Shown in pieces: positions 36,501-51,500 of a DNA stretch of 64,000 bases (its first letter is position 1; every line of letters starts with the position of its first letter). The translations under genes and the position numbers were made by a program. A model generated the notes under the pieces. The model ran no database searches. It saw nothing but the letters and a program-made list of their open reading frames with translations, and was not told the origin of the DNA. Location: NCBI RefSeq assembly GCF_921293095.1, contig NC_060256.1, forward strand, positions 88,691,851 through 88,755,850, in the 5' to 3' direction. Source of the DNA: Ischnura elegans (Eukaryota; Arthropoda; Insecta; Odonata; Coenagrionidae).

Positions 36501-39500
36501 AAATCCCTGCCGATGAAACAGATGAGGTAAGTAAGAGCCAACCGCGACCAGAAGAAATTTTCATGCGCCCCTAGCAGCGGAACACAAATTACAGTCTACA
36601 TACAAAACACTTTAGCAAAATCTTACTCACATGCCAGTGGCGCAGCGATGGGAGGGTTTTAGGGGATAGACCCCCTCCCCCCCAGAGCTCAGAGAAATTT
36701 TTAAGTTTAATCCATTTTACTTATTTGGATCAGTATTACTTATAGAATAGTGTTAGGATTTATCAAATATCACTCAGAAAGCCGTAAAACTCGCCATTTT
36801 GAACCAGTATTCTTAAAATTTTTCTGGATGGCCCCCTCAACTCCTGCTTACCCTGGTGGGTATGCAATACCCCATTACAAGTAAGTACTAGTTACCCTAA
36901 AACCCCCCATAGCCTTAATTCCTAGCTGCGCCCCTGTCACATGCAGCCATGACATAGAATTACTGCAAATGCCGGATGACTGGAGATGCACAGGAAATAA
37001 ATAGGATTCACCAAAATGCTTAATTACAAATATTGATTTAGGAATAAAATACAATATTTATCTGAATATCGTCCCCACTTTTTTTCCAAAAATGCCCATG
37101 GTAAACGCAAAGGGGGGATTATATTCAAACGCATTTTTTAATTTTTTCCAGAAACTGAAACCTCAAAATTAGGGGTGGAGCCATATTCATAGGGGGGACT
37201 ATATTCAGAGAAATACGTTAATTTTGTGCCTACTATGTACAGTGGAACCTCGTTAAAGCGAGTACGGGCTACAGCGACACCCCCGCTATTACGAGAGATA
37301 GCCGATGCACCGTCAATTGACCCTATAATAAGCATGTTAAAAAATTCGTTTTTACGAGGCCCTTTTGGTGTTGGCTCTCGCCATAGCGAGGGTTTCACCG
37401 CCGGAAAAACTTACATCAAGACTCCTTAATCTCTGTAATTGCTAGCGATCTGTTAGAAATGAAGTTAATGGAGTGCTCAGTCTCAAAGTTATGTGGTAAG
37501 CTGTCGTTCGATAGATAAGTAGTTAATTTTGGTGAAAATATTGTGGCATTAGCATTTGCGAATTCTTGATCTTCTTTTGTTCCTCGGGCGGCAGAAAGCA
37601 GTCGGCAGCGTACCCGCACGTCCGTGAGTTGCGTGAATAGAAAGCATTTGATGGCAGACACCATGGCCAAAAAAACACCAAACACGTCTAAGCGAGAAAA
37701 TAAAAATAAAGGAGTAATATGAGAGAGTTGAAATAAATTTATCTTCCTATTCGCTCTGCACAATTAAAAAAAACAAAAGCGCCCAAGGAATACAGACGAT
37801 GAAGAGTTTAAAGGAGCTTTGTTCGGGTGGTTTTGCCCACTCAAATCTGCGGGAATTTCTGAGAAAGGGGCTACGCTTAAGCCTAAAGCGGAGTATTTCA
37901 GGGATAGATTGCGAATCGAGAATTTTAAGAGTGCGGAAGGTTGATTATACTAATGCAAAGCACCAAAGCATTATCTCCCCTCATAATTGCTGGTGATGCC
38001 TGCGGTGTAAACCCAAAGTCGTGGAAGAAAGGACTCCGATCATAAGTATCTTTAGAAGTATTCCCCGCGTCATATAACATAGACGAAACGGAACTTTTTT
38101 ACAGCCAACTCCCCGACAAAACCCTTGCAGTATGAGGTATTTCTTGCAATGAAGCCTCTAAAGGTATGTAGTGCGCCTTAGCGATGATGTAGGATGTACG
38201 ATGCAATGATACTGAGCATGAATTGTTGGGATGGTCGTATTTATTCTCCGTTGCGGATTTACAAGGGTGAACTATTCGCGTCAGTGGTCGGAGTCGTACT
38301 GGCGCTCTCTTCTGTCACGTGGGTAGCCGAGAATCCCCTGGTGGCCGCTGGAAGAACTCACAGAACAACTAACTCTCGTTTGCAGTGCCGTGGTAAACTC
38401 GGTGTATTATTTCAAATACGTCACGAGCGTAACACTCAAAAAGAAACTTTTTTCAACAACGGCAATTTTAATCACATCATTTTTCAAGCTTAGCAAACTT
38501 TTTACCGTAGATGATGAAGATATTACATTATCTCATAGAAACATTCTTCCAAGGCAGGAACGTTATACAACCTTCCACCGTTTTTGCCTGTAGAAACAAA
38601 TGCAATGCGTTATTTCACTTAATTAACGTACAAAAACAATAAACATACACCAATGGAAAGATTTGAGGCATTAAATAACCGCGATACTGTTTTATCAGTT
38701 AATTATTGAATTTTCAGTGGAAAATACCAAAATAATAGAATGATCACGTAAATGCACTAATTAAGGGCATAGAAAAATGGCTTCGTCGGTTGTGCATTGG
38801 CATAGTGATTGAGGAAACAATGCTTTGCATGGTTTTTATTCAGTGCGGCGCTTATAAATTGTTTGAATAGTTAGTCGTTGTTTGAGTAAGGAAATTTAGT
38901 GATGCAAAAAAACATCGCCTTTCGTCTGGATTTATGCTTACGTTTATCGGATAGATGTTTATCTGTCGCCGCACCACTCCTGTTCCTGTATATCTGTTTG
39001 CAACAGGTATATTGGCTATTATTTGCTCCACCTCCGGTAAAGCGACAATTCGCTATAGCGAGTGTTTATTAGTGCACCGTGGGGTGTCGTTATATCGAGG
39101 TTGCACTGTATATCCTTTTGACTTCCTTGGGTTCTGAGTCAGCACTGATAGTGCTTCCTCATAAAACTTAAATCCTCTCTTCCTCACTTAATTCTTTTAT
39201 TAATTTTTCATAGAATATTATTGCCAGTTATTTGATTGCTAGTCATATCAACTACCTTTAAATTATTCAAAATTTACAATTATAATCAAATTAATACTAA
39301 TACAGTAAAACCTCTATGTAGTGAACCTCTTTACATCGTAAACCTCTATACATCGTACCAACCCTCTGGTCCCGTCAGATTTACATGTAAATTTATAAGC
39401 AAACCTCTCTATAGTGAACCTCTTTATATCGTAAAACCTCAACATATCATAGCAACGAGAGACCCCCGAGACGGCCTAACTACCTCCGCATTTCGTACCG

Positions 39501-42500
39501 AGACAACTAGAGGCCATTAATGCAGCCGCGATAACGAACATGGAATGACATTTTCAGCGATAAATGTTTCACGCTTATTCTTCTCTTTTACACCTTTACT
39601 GTAATTTTCACGTTAACCATTAGCTAGGGCAATTTTGTTCCATATGAGAGCATACCTAACAGTAAATAAGAAAAAGGCAACGAACTATCCTAATCATTTT
39701 AAGTGACACTAAATGAAGACAGAACGCATCGTTTTCTTTCGAATCATGGTAAAAATTGCGCGATAGCACTCGCTATCTATTACTTATGGCTTTATTTTCC
39801 TGTAAATGCTAACATACTATGTTCAGTTAATAAAAGAGGCGACCAGCGCAGCCTATAATCCCTTGCCGGGGGAAATATTTCAACTAACTTCACTCCCATT
39901 CATGGAGACAGAATTACTCAACCGCATTGCTACTTCCATTTCTAAAATGAAAATATTTCATGAATTTACTGCGACTCGAAATAAATCAAATACAGTTTTG
40001 CAATCATTTTATTCCCATATTTCCCGGTGTAGCACTTTCTCACTGCCGCCTTGGTAATTTTTTCGTGAACGATCGTAGTTTACAATTTATTGCGCTGAGC
40101 GACAGTCATATGTCTCGCGTGCGTATTTATGCCGCGAAATCTGACTTCCATCGGGAGTCCGGGACGTCAATTTCTAGCAATACTGAACGAACATCACTCC
40201 ATGCGCGACAATGTTAGGTGAAGGAGACAAATAATTAGCTGATACGCGGTAGAGCAATGAAATTTTTTACCGTCGCCGCGGCATTCTGAAGTAGTTCGCC
40301 CAGCATTCTCACAAGGAAATCACGTCATTTTGCAGACCGAGCGTTTCTTTGTGCCCCTGACAGAGTTTTTCTACGGAACTCTACGAGCATTGTATTTTAG
40401 AGAAAGGGAATTCATCGAAATTTCCAAATTACGCTCAGTTTCTTGTTTATTTTTTGCAATAGTCACGTGTTTATTTATTTTTTATAATCTTTAACAAGTC
40501 ATATGTTATAAGAATGATAAATCAATTTTCTAAAATATATTATAAGGAGTATTTTCAATTATTTGCCATAAAATATGAAAACATACGAAAATTACTTAAT
40601 TAATTATAAGCTGACGATGGAATCGACAAATAAAACAAGGCGGCTGCTTGACATTACCACATTCCGAGGAATTTTCCTAGCCATCAATGAGGGCAGGCAG
40701 AAGAAAGATGTAGCAGTGACCTTTGGAATACCATCATTCACCCTGACATCTATTTTAAACAACCGAGCAAAAATAGAAGAAACTGTATATCTAGGCTGCA
40801 CAAATAAAAAACTTGGGCAGTGAAATAAGAGGTTGAAGGAATTATGTTAAGAAATATAAAAGTTGTGTACTTCCCTCCAAACACTACTCGTAAATTACAA
40901 CCCTTAGACCAGGGAATTATTTCTTTGGTCAAAAGGCATTATCGAAAGCAGCTAGTGAATTATTTTTATGGAGAGTGAATAGTGAAAACTACATTAAAAG
41001 TGCTCATGGAACATCCTTCAGACCATGCACAGGCTGTGCCTTTCGTGGAAGGAATTAATATCCTCAATTTTTGAGAAATGCTTCATCAAGGCTGGGATTA
41101 CGGGTGATAGCAAACAGGAGGAAAGTGAGATATTTAAGAATGAACCTACAGAGTACAATAAAATCAACAAAATAGTTGACACAAATTCAACATTTGAAGA
41201 CTTTGTAAATGTTCATAATTAATTATTCATATGTTCTCCACATGAGTTGGAAGATAGTGGTGAAGGAGATGTATATATATTGCAGGATACAGGAAGAGAT
41301 GGATTTAGAGGAAGATGTTGGTAATGAGGAATCAGTTACAGTTCCCACCAAAAAAGAGGTTGTGGATTCATTGAACGTAATTGAATGGCTTTTATTAAGC
41401 ATGGAGGAATGTGATCATAATATGATGGTATTCAATAGAATTGAAAACATTATATCGAAAGAGTTTTAAAAAAGGTTTAAGCAAACCCAATAACTAATTT
41501 CTATCCTAAAAAGTCCTCTTGAACAAGTTACTTTTACCTTTGTGTAATCATTAAATTGTAAATATATGTTCACTAATGCATGCATGTATGTTTAAATATA
41601 TTAATATTATGGTTTATTAATAAAATGGTGCCTATCACTAAAACCTCTCTATAGTGAACCTCCATACATCAAAATGCCCAAATATTGGTCCCCTCCATTA
41701 CGATGTAAAGAGGTTTTACTGTATTAATATAAAATTGAAATCTAAAAAAAAAACTTCTGTACTCTAAACAGTATTTTACGAAAATTTCCTGAAAATACAA
41801 TTTTTTTGGTGATTCTGAAACAAAGTTCATCAATGCAAACCTACAACTTTTTGTCCCCGCCAAATTTGTAATATAGAGAGTTTTAAAGTACCACATTCTT
41901 CGGAATATAGTCCCCCCCCCCTAATCTTGAGGCTTGAGTTTCAGGAAAAAATTTAAAATATGGGTTTGCACATAGTCCCCCTTTTACTTTTACCGTGGCC
42001 CTTATATACTGGTTGCTAATCTCCCGAACATATTCTGGCTCGGGAGTGTTGCCTGAGATTCCGCTTTGACCCCTCAAACGCCTCCCCTCAAACACAACTA
42101 TGGGCACAGTGCGCTGCGCTGCCACTAGGGGAAATATGGAACTAACTGCACTGTCGAAAGCATATACAGCCGCCGACAGCGCAGTTAGTTCCATATTTCC
42201 CCTAAAGGCAGCACACTATGCCCAGCGTTTTGTTTGAGGGGAGGCGTGTGAGGGGTTTGAGGGGTAAAAGCGGAATCTCAGGCAACAATCCCGAGCCGGA
42301 GATTAGCAACCAGTATATAAGGGCCATGACTTTTACCATGGGCATTTTTTGAAAAAAAAAAAAAGGGGGGACTATATTCAGACAAATACAGTATTATTTC
42401 CCCCGACCTTTACAAACACTCCCTACCATCATTGATGATGTTTTGAATAGCGTAAGTTTATTTATGACGGAAAAAATTCTTTTCAACTAAATATTAATAC

Positions 42501-45500
42501 TCTTCACAATGAATTCCTAAAAAACAGTAACTTGCAAATTTATATTCAGTCGCGTAAAAGAAAAAATATTAAGCCAATTTTAAACGATACATTCAATGCC
42601 TGCAGGAAGCTCCCCAGTAAAAGACAATTCAAAACAACAAAGGCACTAAGGGCACATTTGCCAACAATAACCTGATTAAGATATTACAGGCAAGAGATGG
42701 ACTCCGAATTTATAAAAACAACTAGACAGTTGTTTTCTTTGGCAGCTTTGCATTAACTTCATTGTGTGCTGTGCACTTTTCATTTTCATAAACTACTAAT
42801 GAGTTTCTACTAATGCTGTTCAAAATGAAAAGTGCACATGAGAGAATAACAATTAGCATGATATGAAAAAATAAATTTTACAGAGGAATAAAATAACAAA
42901 TGTATCTGAGATGAGTTCAGAGAGAAGATTAAACATACTTCACAGATCAATCAACACTAAAAGTGTTATCAATCTCAAATGTCTTTTCATCATCATGACT
43001 CACACTCAGATATCGTTCTCAAGATTAACCAAACAGAGTAAACTCCTGATTATCCGAATTTAAGTTTACTGGGACTAGCCACAATGATAACCGTAGTCAC
43101 CCGCAATGCACTAATTGTGCAAAAAATCCACAGAGAAAAAAATCATATGGCTTGACCGGGATTCGAACCCGGATCCCTCGATTTCCGGCTGAGTTCTTTA
43201 GCCAGTGAAGCAACAGAGGCGTCATTCCCTCCAGTGGAAGTTCGCTAGTTCAGGGTTCCCATTCAAACTAAATTATAAAATTCACAGTTTTTCCAGGTTT
43301 TCACGGTCAAAATTTCGTCAAATTCACAGTCTGCTGATGAGCCATTTTAGGAAGAAATATTGATCACATAAAAATCACTGTCTGCACGCTACTAACAATA
43401 TAGCAAACGCGACAAATGCCAAGAATTCAAACGCAGCATTGAAAAAGCTCTTATGAAATCGCCTATCATTAGCAAAATTTAGGGCCGTCTAAAGGTTGTG
43501 AGTGGGAAAATGGAGGGAGACAGGGAATTGAAGAGGTGTCTGATTTCTCGCCAGAGTTAATGATCGCTTTGGTTAAAGGTCGTTCAATCACAGGTCTTAG
43601 GTTAATGTGTCGTCATGACTCATGGACCAATAATTGCGCTTCGAATTTACGTGTGCAGATAAATGCGTGGACAGTGTCTGCGAGTGACTGGCCTTGAAAT
43701 ATAATCAACACATCGATTTTTCTTTTGATCCATCAATCGTAGTTCTAAAATCAATTTTGAGGGGTTTTTAAGATTTTACGACGAATTTCACTTTCCCTGT
43801 GGATGCTGACAATGAAAAATGGTACAAGGGAGATTATTTACTTTATTTTGTTGCAGCTGAAGTACTTCATGCAGTGAATATTTAACGATAATCGTGGGAT
43901 CATTATGGACTACTTAGCTCTAAAAAAAATCATGACTTTTCATCAGGATTGGAGTTTGATGAAAAAAAAAATCACCATGCATTGCAAGTTGCAGCACTTT
44001 AGGGGCACACACAAATTTCAATTGCTCATATTTCATAAACAATTGGCAATTGGAGACTAAATTTGCATGTAATCTCTAATCATACCAGAATGTATGACCA
44101 CAGCAAGTTTCATGAAAATCCGAGTTGGTGGGTGTCAGGGCTTGGTTGATTTGAAATGGAATGACCCCATAGACAATATGTCCAAATCATAAATTGTAGC
44201 CAAACCTAAGACACATCATAATGATGTTTTCCCATACATCCCTGTGTACTGTAAAAATATTCAATTAAAACTTTTTACAAGGCTAAAAGAGATCAAGTTG
44301 GGTTGAGTTGATAGTGCTTTCATTTCTTATTGAATTAGTCTAACTCTGCATCTATGTTAACATCTTTACTACACAAGCTCTGATCTATGTCAGCACTTCA
44401 ACTTTTCCCCATAAATATATAAGCATATAAACAATTGATCCATTTACAGATAAAAATCAAAGTAACAGCTCTTGCAAGCTCAAAAATGTACCTAAAATCT
44501 ATTCATCCTAAATTTCCACAACATGGACTTATATTAGGACTTAGGATTTACTAAAATGATACAGAAACAGAGCTGGGAATCATTTCCGCTGATAGAATTG
44601 ATGTTCCATGCTATATCTATAGCATGAGAGTGTAACACCAATAAATAAATAAAACAGTATTGGGTAAATATGACATACCTGGTCTTCAAATTTTTCTTGG
44701 TATTCACTCAATCTTTCGTCATTTCCGGTAATATCACAGACACGAACAAGAGCCTCAAAGTCACAAAATTTCTCAGCCAAAACTGCAGCTCTTTCATACT
44801 CCTTTTCATCAACTAGAAAATGAAATGATGATGGCATTATAAAAGGGCATTTGAAAACATCAAAAGTTTTCCCACTGAATTTTAGTTGAGTTTCGGAAAT
44901 TATGAAAATATTTAGCTGGAAACGACACTTTACAATGAATCCAATCTACAATTCTGTTCACTCAACAAACAATGGGGAATTAGCAAGCAACATCATATTG
45001 CAATTCACACAATTTTTAACAGGTAAAACACTCAGTTTGTAAAAATACAATATTTGCCGCCATTTACAATACTCTCGCAGCCCTGAGTCGACCACTCTGA
45101 GGACTACCCAGCATTTTATCACATCAACCCTCCTGAAGCATCGGCTACAGTTGGACAACACAAATACAGTAGATTCCGGTTAATTGGGACGTATCGGAAC
45201 TTGTGCACTTTGCCCCAAATAAGCGGCTGCCCCAATTAGGCAAACTCTCTCGTATATGGACATAAAAACTTTGAAATAGTAGAAAGAAGACTAACGTATG
45301 TTTATAATGCAACCAAAGTTCATTAAACTATTAATTTGATTAATAAATCAGCGAGTTTAGTTAATTTATTATCACTTTTAAGAATAATAACAATTAAGCT
45401 GAAAATATTTTTCAAAACCATCGGGCGATGCTGAATGAATGTCTTTTACTAAGTCCTATTAAAGAAAAGTCCTTTCCTCTTACGGACAGTATAACAACAA

Positions 45501-48500
45501 GAGCTTTCAAAATAGGGCAAGAATAGGAACACTTGTGAAAAATAAGAGCAAATCAAAGGAGGAAAATATAAAAAAATAGTATTCTGAAAAAAAAATAATA
45601 ATAATTTCGTCACGAGTATAGAGTCTATGTCGCCGACTAATGGCCCAATAAAGCGGCATGCTGTCCCACTTAAGCGGAGAATACTCTGGGATGTTCCTCT
45701 ATTGGGTTCTGTTCTTCAAGATCTGCCACAATTAAGCGGCTGCCCCAAGTAACCAGTGGACCCATTAAATGGAATCTACTGTAGTATGAAATGGTTTGAT
45801 GAAGGAATGGTATTGGGGCTCTACCAGCAACAGAATGTTGGGAAGGGTGTTGTTAACATGCATACAATTTTGTTGTTTGACAATCCATTTCTCTTGAAGG
45901 AAAGGTCAGATTGATGTGCACTTTTTTGTATTGATTAAAAGAAATAATGATAATATTTATTATGTGGAATAATGTCCTTTTGCAAATCATTACAATAGAC
46001 ATAGTTAGATTAGAAAAATTTAAAAAATAGACATTTTGAAGTACAAATATTTTGAATGCATTTTGTGATAAATGAAAAATATTAGTGATGGGTCGGTTCG
46101 ATTCCTCGATTCTCGGCCAAGAACCGGAATCGAAAATGAGTACTTGCCAAAGTGAAAAATCGATTCCGATTCCAGTTGTACTTCAAACCACAAATTTATA
46201 TACGGTCGCGTTTCCGACAGTCATTCGAATTTTCGCGCCATGTAATCATAATAACAAAACATATCTTGGGATGTGCGTGTACTCGAAAATTCTAATCAAG
46301 TCGAGTAGTTGGTACTCGACTCGAGCTTTTCCAGCGGTTTCCAGTAGCATTACGAATGTTGTGTCGAGTAGTTAAGGTTACAGAGCTTTCGAGGCTAGTA
46401 GGTCCAGCAATCTACCGACAGGAAGCGCTATCATGAAATTCATGTAATAATGCAGTTTTTAAAGCCGATAAGTCATTCTAATGTCTTGGCCTGGTTTACA
46501 GCTTGCCGAATACACTATAGTTGTCGACGTGGGCGCCGAATACCTTTATGCCAGCCGCGGCCGATCGTCTTCCTACCTGGCGCACACTGGTCCAAAATCG
46601 GAAAAAGCTGGAATAAAGTCCAAAATGACCTTTTTGGGGATAGAGACATGAAACTTAGCGTAAATACTCATAAATCATTTCCAGATATAGTACGCCATTT
46701 TACATAAATACGACCCTTTAGTGAGATACAGTGGCCCAAACATGACCAATTTTTCAATGCCACGCGAGATATCATTTTTCCTAAAAAAAATCTTAGAATT
46801 TATCCAAGTGGTTTTGCGTTGGTATGAGTTTTATGGAATAAAAAACGCAATATTCCTTTGACCTGGTGCTTTGCCTATACTTTCAATGACTTTTGAAGAT
46901 TTTGGCTCTCATCTGTCTGCTTTTACATCGCAAAATGGCCGATCCATTTTTCACGTGAAATTTGACATTAAGTAGACATTATCTTTCGCTTACGAAAAAT
47001 ATAACTCGGAAAATTTGAATCACAATATAAAGTAGAGATTTCTAAAGAGTACTAAAGGGAAATCTTGGAAAAAAAAGTTATCGACGAAGGAAATAAGAGC
47101 GATTTTTCAATCGCGTGTCAAGGCTGAGCTACACGCCGCGGAACTGTGAGTAACTGAGGCCGATTTTTCAAGTTTTTTAAAACATTAGTCTTGAAAATCG
47201 TCATTTAAAGCATGGATAATCGTCATCATTGACTTAAAACACTAAACTGAGGACATTAAAAAGGATTATGTATAGATCGACTAGACCATTTAGTGCATTA
47301 CTCGAGTGAAAATACTAAGATTTGGATTTTTTTCGGAACCATTCCACGCATAAGAAATATGACTCGGATACAGGCGGTCCTCGACTTTCGTACACTCGAC
47401 TTTCGTACAATTCGCACGTTCAAAATTGACACCTTTTACTCGACTTTCGTACGCTAAATTCGGACTTTCGGACGCTGGTCCGTAATTTTTTTAAAATTCC
47501 CGCTATGTTTATTGCGCATCCCAACATTCAATTGTTTCAAATTGCAGTATCGGCAGTATATGCGAACAATATGAACGTATATAATGAAGGAAATTGTTGG
47601 TAATTGACTCTGATCTAGGTGATTTATTTGGGAGAGAGACTGCCTGCTATAGGCTCCCTTATCAAGAGAAGAGGAAAGCCTTCATTGAAGATATTTTTCA
47701 AAAGAAGTTGACTAGACATCATCGAATAGCTTTCAATAAAACTATAGTAAGACCTTCTTTCTAATTGTGTTTTTTCGTTTGAGTGCTGTTTAATTCATGT
47801 AAACCTTCAGCAACGATATTGCACGAAATATCACCCGAATTTCGTTTGTATTTTGTCTTTTTTGAATAACATGCGGAATATACGCGATCACGAATTTCAC
47901 CTGCCAAATATCGAATTTTGGTGTAAAAATTAAAAGGTATCCAGAGTGCGGGTTCAACGAATACATTTTTTTATGCTACTTGATATGTCCTTTTATATAT
48001 AGTGGACGTAATAAGTGGAATGTCAACTTAAACGCCAAGAGGAAGTTTCACTCGATAGCCAACGGAGTTCTTGTTTTTTAAACTTATATTTGCATTTTCT
48101 GCGTATTTTCGAAATAAATTAGATGATTTGAGGAGTTTTATTAATATATTATTAAAATTAAGTCAATTGAAATGAATTCCGTGAAAAAAAGGTTTTAGTA
48201 CGTAAATTCCGCTCTTTTGGAACGTAACCCCTAATTAGTATGGAAGTCAATGGTTCGACTTTCGTACAATTCGACTTTCGTACAAGTTTTCGGGAACGCA
48301 TTGTGTACGAAAGTCGGGGACCGCCTGTATTGAAGTAAAGTGAAGGGTCAGCATGCTTAAGAGAGAGAGAAAAATGAAGTTTTCGTGAAAGGCAACAACC
48401 GATACCCTTTTTCCCTTTCTACCTTCGCCAAGGTGAGTCGCGCAGAAGGGGGAGTTTTCACACCACAAGGCTCTTTAAGTCTTTTTTTTACTGCGCCTGT

Positions 48501-51500
48501 CCGATGTGATATTCATTTGTAGCGTTTAGTTTCTTTCTTGAACTTAAAAAAAAAGCAAGAGATTTTAAGGTTGATTAAATGACGTGAGAAGTATAGAATT
48601 TTTTGGCTCTACAAAACTAAAGTTCTATAGTTCGTTCGCTTCGTTCACTTGAATTCCATGAAGATTCAAGATCCAAAAAAATCGTCAATATAATTTTTAA
48701 TAAAAATTCCAAGGTCTCCAAAATCTTGCAATTTTCGTAGGAAAGTACTAGCCCAGTCACACAAGTGTGTAGCAAAAGGCAATTTTCTACAGGCAGCAAT
48801 GCTGTAACATGGAGATGTCAAAACCTGCTGGCTGAGCATGTAGAATAATTGGTTTTTCTGCTTGAGAATTTGAAAGGGCCAAATATTACATGATTCATTT
48901 ACGTAGTATGTAATCTTTATTATAGCTGTGAAAATTACTATACTCTGGGCTCTCCCTTGTAGTTTTGATACATATATGACTTAAATGGTCAACATATTAC
49001 TTGGGGTTAATTAATTTCAACTGTGCCTATGGAACTATTGAAGACACATTAATTTTCATTCATCTCCTACTTCTGACAATAACCATCAACGATCCTCATT
49101 ATATTTTCCTTGTTACATTACTAGGCTAGACATTTATTATAGAAAATTGGAGTAGAATATATTGTAGTATGTATTGCTGTGTTGCCTGGTTCAGAAATTA
49201 TCATACTCGACTCCATACTCGCGAGTAATTTTCAACTCGACTCGAGATCAAAAAGTGCTACTTGGAAATCCCTATTATATTCCGAAGGAGCAAATGCAGA
49301 CTAGGGAGCCTGTGACAGGTTTATGGTCAAGATACAGTGATGCATTTGGAAAAGTACCCAAAGTCACCATAACAACACACTGTTGAAGCTGAAATGGAAG
49401 CTTATTTATCAGAGATGAATGCACCACCAAGTTCCTTCCCTGGGAAATACTGGAAGACTTGCATCTCCTACCCAAGGGTGAAAGTATTAGCGAATAGGTT
49501 CCTTGCCATACCGCCATCCCCTGTGTTCAGTGAAAGACATTTAGTTCTGCAGGATAAATATGTGAAGTAAAATGTAACAGGCTTTATCCTGACATGCTTT
49601 GAAGATGCTTTGCTTTTTGAGCAAAAATTTAAAGTCTGTAAAAGGAGACTAAATTTGTGAGACATTAATGATAATGATAAGATATTATCAATAAAAGATA
49701 GATATTAAAGGAAATCCTTTTATTTTAAATTTAAACATGACTGCTAATATTCTAAAGTAATACCTATCATGTAACAACACATTTCAGGTATGTTCTGTTT
49801 TGAAATGTAGCTATTATATTTTAATTACATAGTGATGATATGAAAAATGCTTTTGTGAACTGGCTCTTTCACAGAGTAATATTTTTTTGTTGGTGGTTTT
49901 CTTGTTGCCTGGAATTAAGTGATATTTTTCTTGGAGCCTATGGCATCAGAATCGATGGAATCGGTATCAGTGGAATCGGAATGGAAATGTCAGAATCGGG
50001 ATCGGAATCGATAAAATTTTGGAATTGACCCATCACTAAAAAATATCTATTGATATAACATTTTTTTTAATCCCTCACCACTAAAAATTGGTAGGTGATA
50101 CATGTAAATCGTTCCCATATGTGAAATATAAATAAATAGTGAGATCTGGAATGAACTGATGGAACCCACAGATTAATTAGAAATAATAGATAAGAATATT
50201 TAATGTGATTATTTAGCGATGAGTGTAAGAATATTATTCCTATTTGTTTACTGCATGCATTTAGAGTATGGATATTGAGTAGTTTCAAAATATTTTCGAA
50301 TTCACCACTTTCCCTCACAACTCCAGGCTTGAAGGCCAACCATATGAGAAATTAATTTTGAACCCTCTTTACGTCTGTCATATTTATAATAAAAAAATGA
50401 AACCAAACTAAAGAGCAATATTTGAGGGCATGCCTAACTAGGGTGATGTATGCGAGTTTATAACAAGACATATGGCTATGGATCCAAACAAAACCAAACA
50501 TTTTATAATACCTAAATAACATTGTTGTAGGATGTATGATCTTAGGTTTTCCCGGCATATCAGACCACAACATCAACCGGTGGAAAACCCAAAAAACTTT
50601 TCTGCATCGTTGACGGCCGTTGGAAGGGGGATTCATTAATTGTAAGTTGATGTTGTGGCGACATCACATTCATTTAAGTAAGTAATTAGAACAATTTTGA
50701 TGTTTTCTAATGTCTGCTATGCTTTTATATACAATAACTTCATCCATTTATTCGTAGGTACTGGAAAATTCATCGTTTAGGACTGCATGTGCTTGTATTA
50801 TAGGTGAATTCCAGTCAATGCAACTTTTGCTCGCTGATTGGAGATTTCTGTGAACATCTTTTGTGCCAAAATAGCGTTATTTTCAATGTGACAACTCCCA
50901 TTAAACTACTGCTAATAATCACAGTGTCAGTGGTTGTAATGCACAAAGTTTGACAAGGTTATCAAGGTTATCAAGGACAAGGACTTATCAATGACGTGTT
51001 CACCTCCGTTGTTCACGGTAGATATGAAATTTCATGATCAAGCTATCAAGATCAAAACTGTGTGTGAAGTTTGTTTTTCTATTATATCAACGAATAGTAG
51101 AGGGAAAAGCCACATGTGTCACTTGCGTGGGCTTATTTAAGGCTTTAAATCAGTGAATAAATAGTTGTTTCCATAATGAACTCTGTTATTGCAAGTTGTA
51201 GGTGATGAATATAAGAATGGTAGTGACTTCCAGTTTTTTATAATTGTATTTGCCTATTTCCCACTATATTTTTATGGTATGTACTAGTATATTGTTTAGG
51301 GATTTACCTATATTACTGAAATAGGTTGTAGCTTGTGTGTGGATGGATAGGACTACCTTCTCTGCTAACACTGCAATGCCAAATTCAACAGCATGGCTTG
51401 TAAGCTTACGATCGTTATCCTTCAGTATTACAAGTTTCCTTTACATATCAATTTTCCACCGATGTATAGCAGTAATTTTTCATAACAAATTCCATGAGGG

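Larger units (their letters stand above)
36507..44678 (-). other. NUP133 intron i/j (8.2 kb)
   Basis: Contains an H1 MITE, a fold-back fragment (37080-37215), Tigger A copy 1, Tigger B copy 1, a fold-back element (41903-42378), a SINE and duplicated segments. 42379-42910 holds only a 16-bp inverted repeat (gtgcacttttcatttt, 42771 and 42822). 43796-44678 shows nothing recognised. Confidence 0.8.
46083..50038 (+). mobile_element. hAT element with perfect 8-bp target duplication (about 4 kb, with nested insert)
   Basis: Ends TAGTGATGGGTC and GACCCATCACTA. The octamer AAAAATAT is directly repeated at 46075-46082 and 50039-50046. Subterminal 'ggaatcg/gattcc' motifs occur at both ends. The 3' part encodes the end of a hAT transposase (49300-49660), and a 957-bp TA-flanked element is nested at 47371-48327. 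Confidence 0.92.

Noticed and set aside
37416-37763. A 115-codon minus-strand frame that is also open in the inverted Tigger copy (59573-59845)
   Set aside because: It is antisense to the 5' region of the Tigger transposase. The copies are recent relatives, and most differences change the amino acid, so conservation is shared descent, not selection.
38194-38493. A 99-codon plus frame conserved in both Tigger A copies
   Set aside because: It overlaps the eroded DDE region in a shifted frame, and its conservation is explained by copy similarity.
43125-43235. Perfect T-arm suggesting a tRNA gene
   Set aside because: The acceptor and anticodon stems do not pair, and the same head occurs in other copies.
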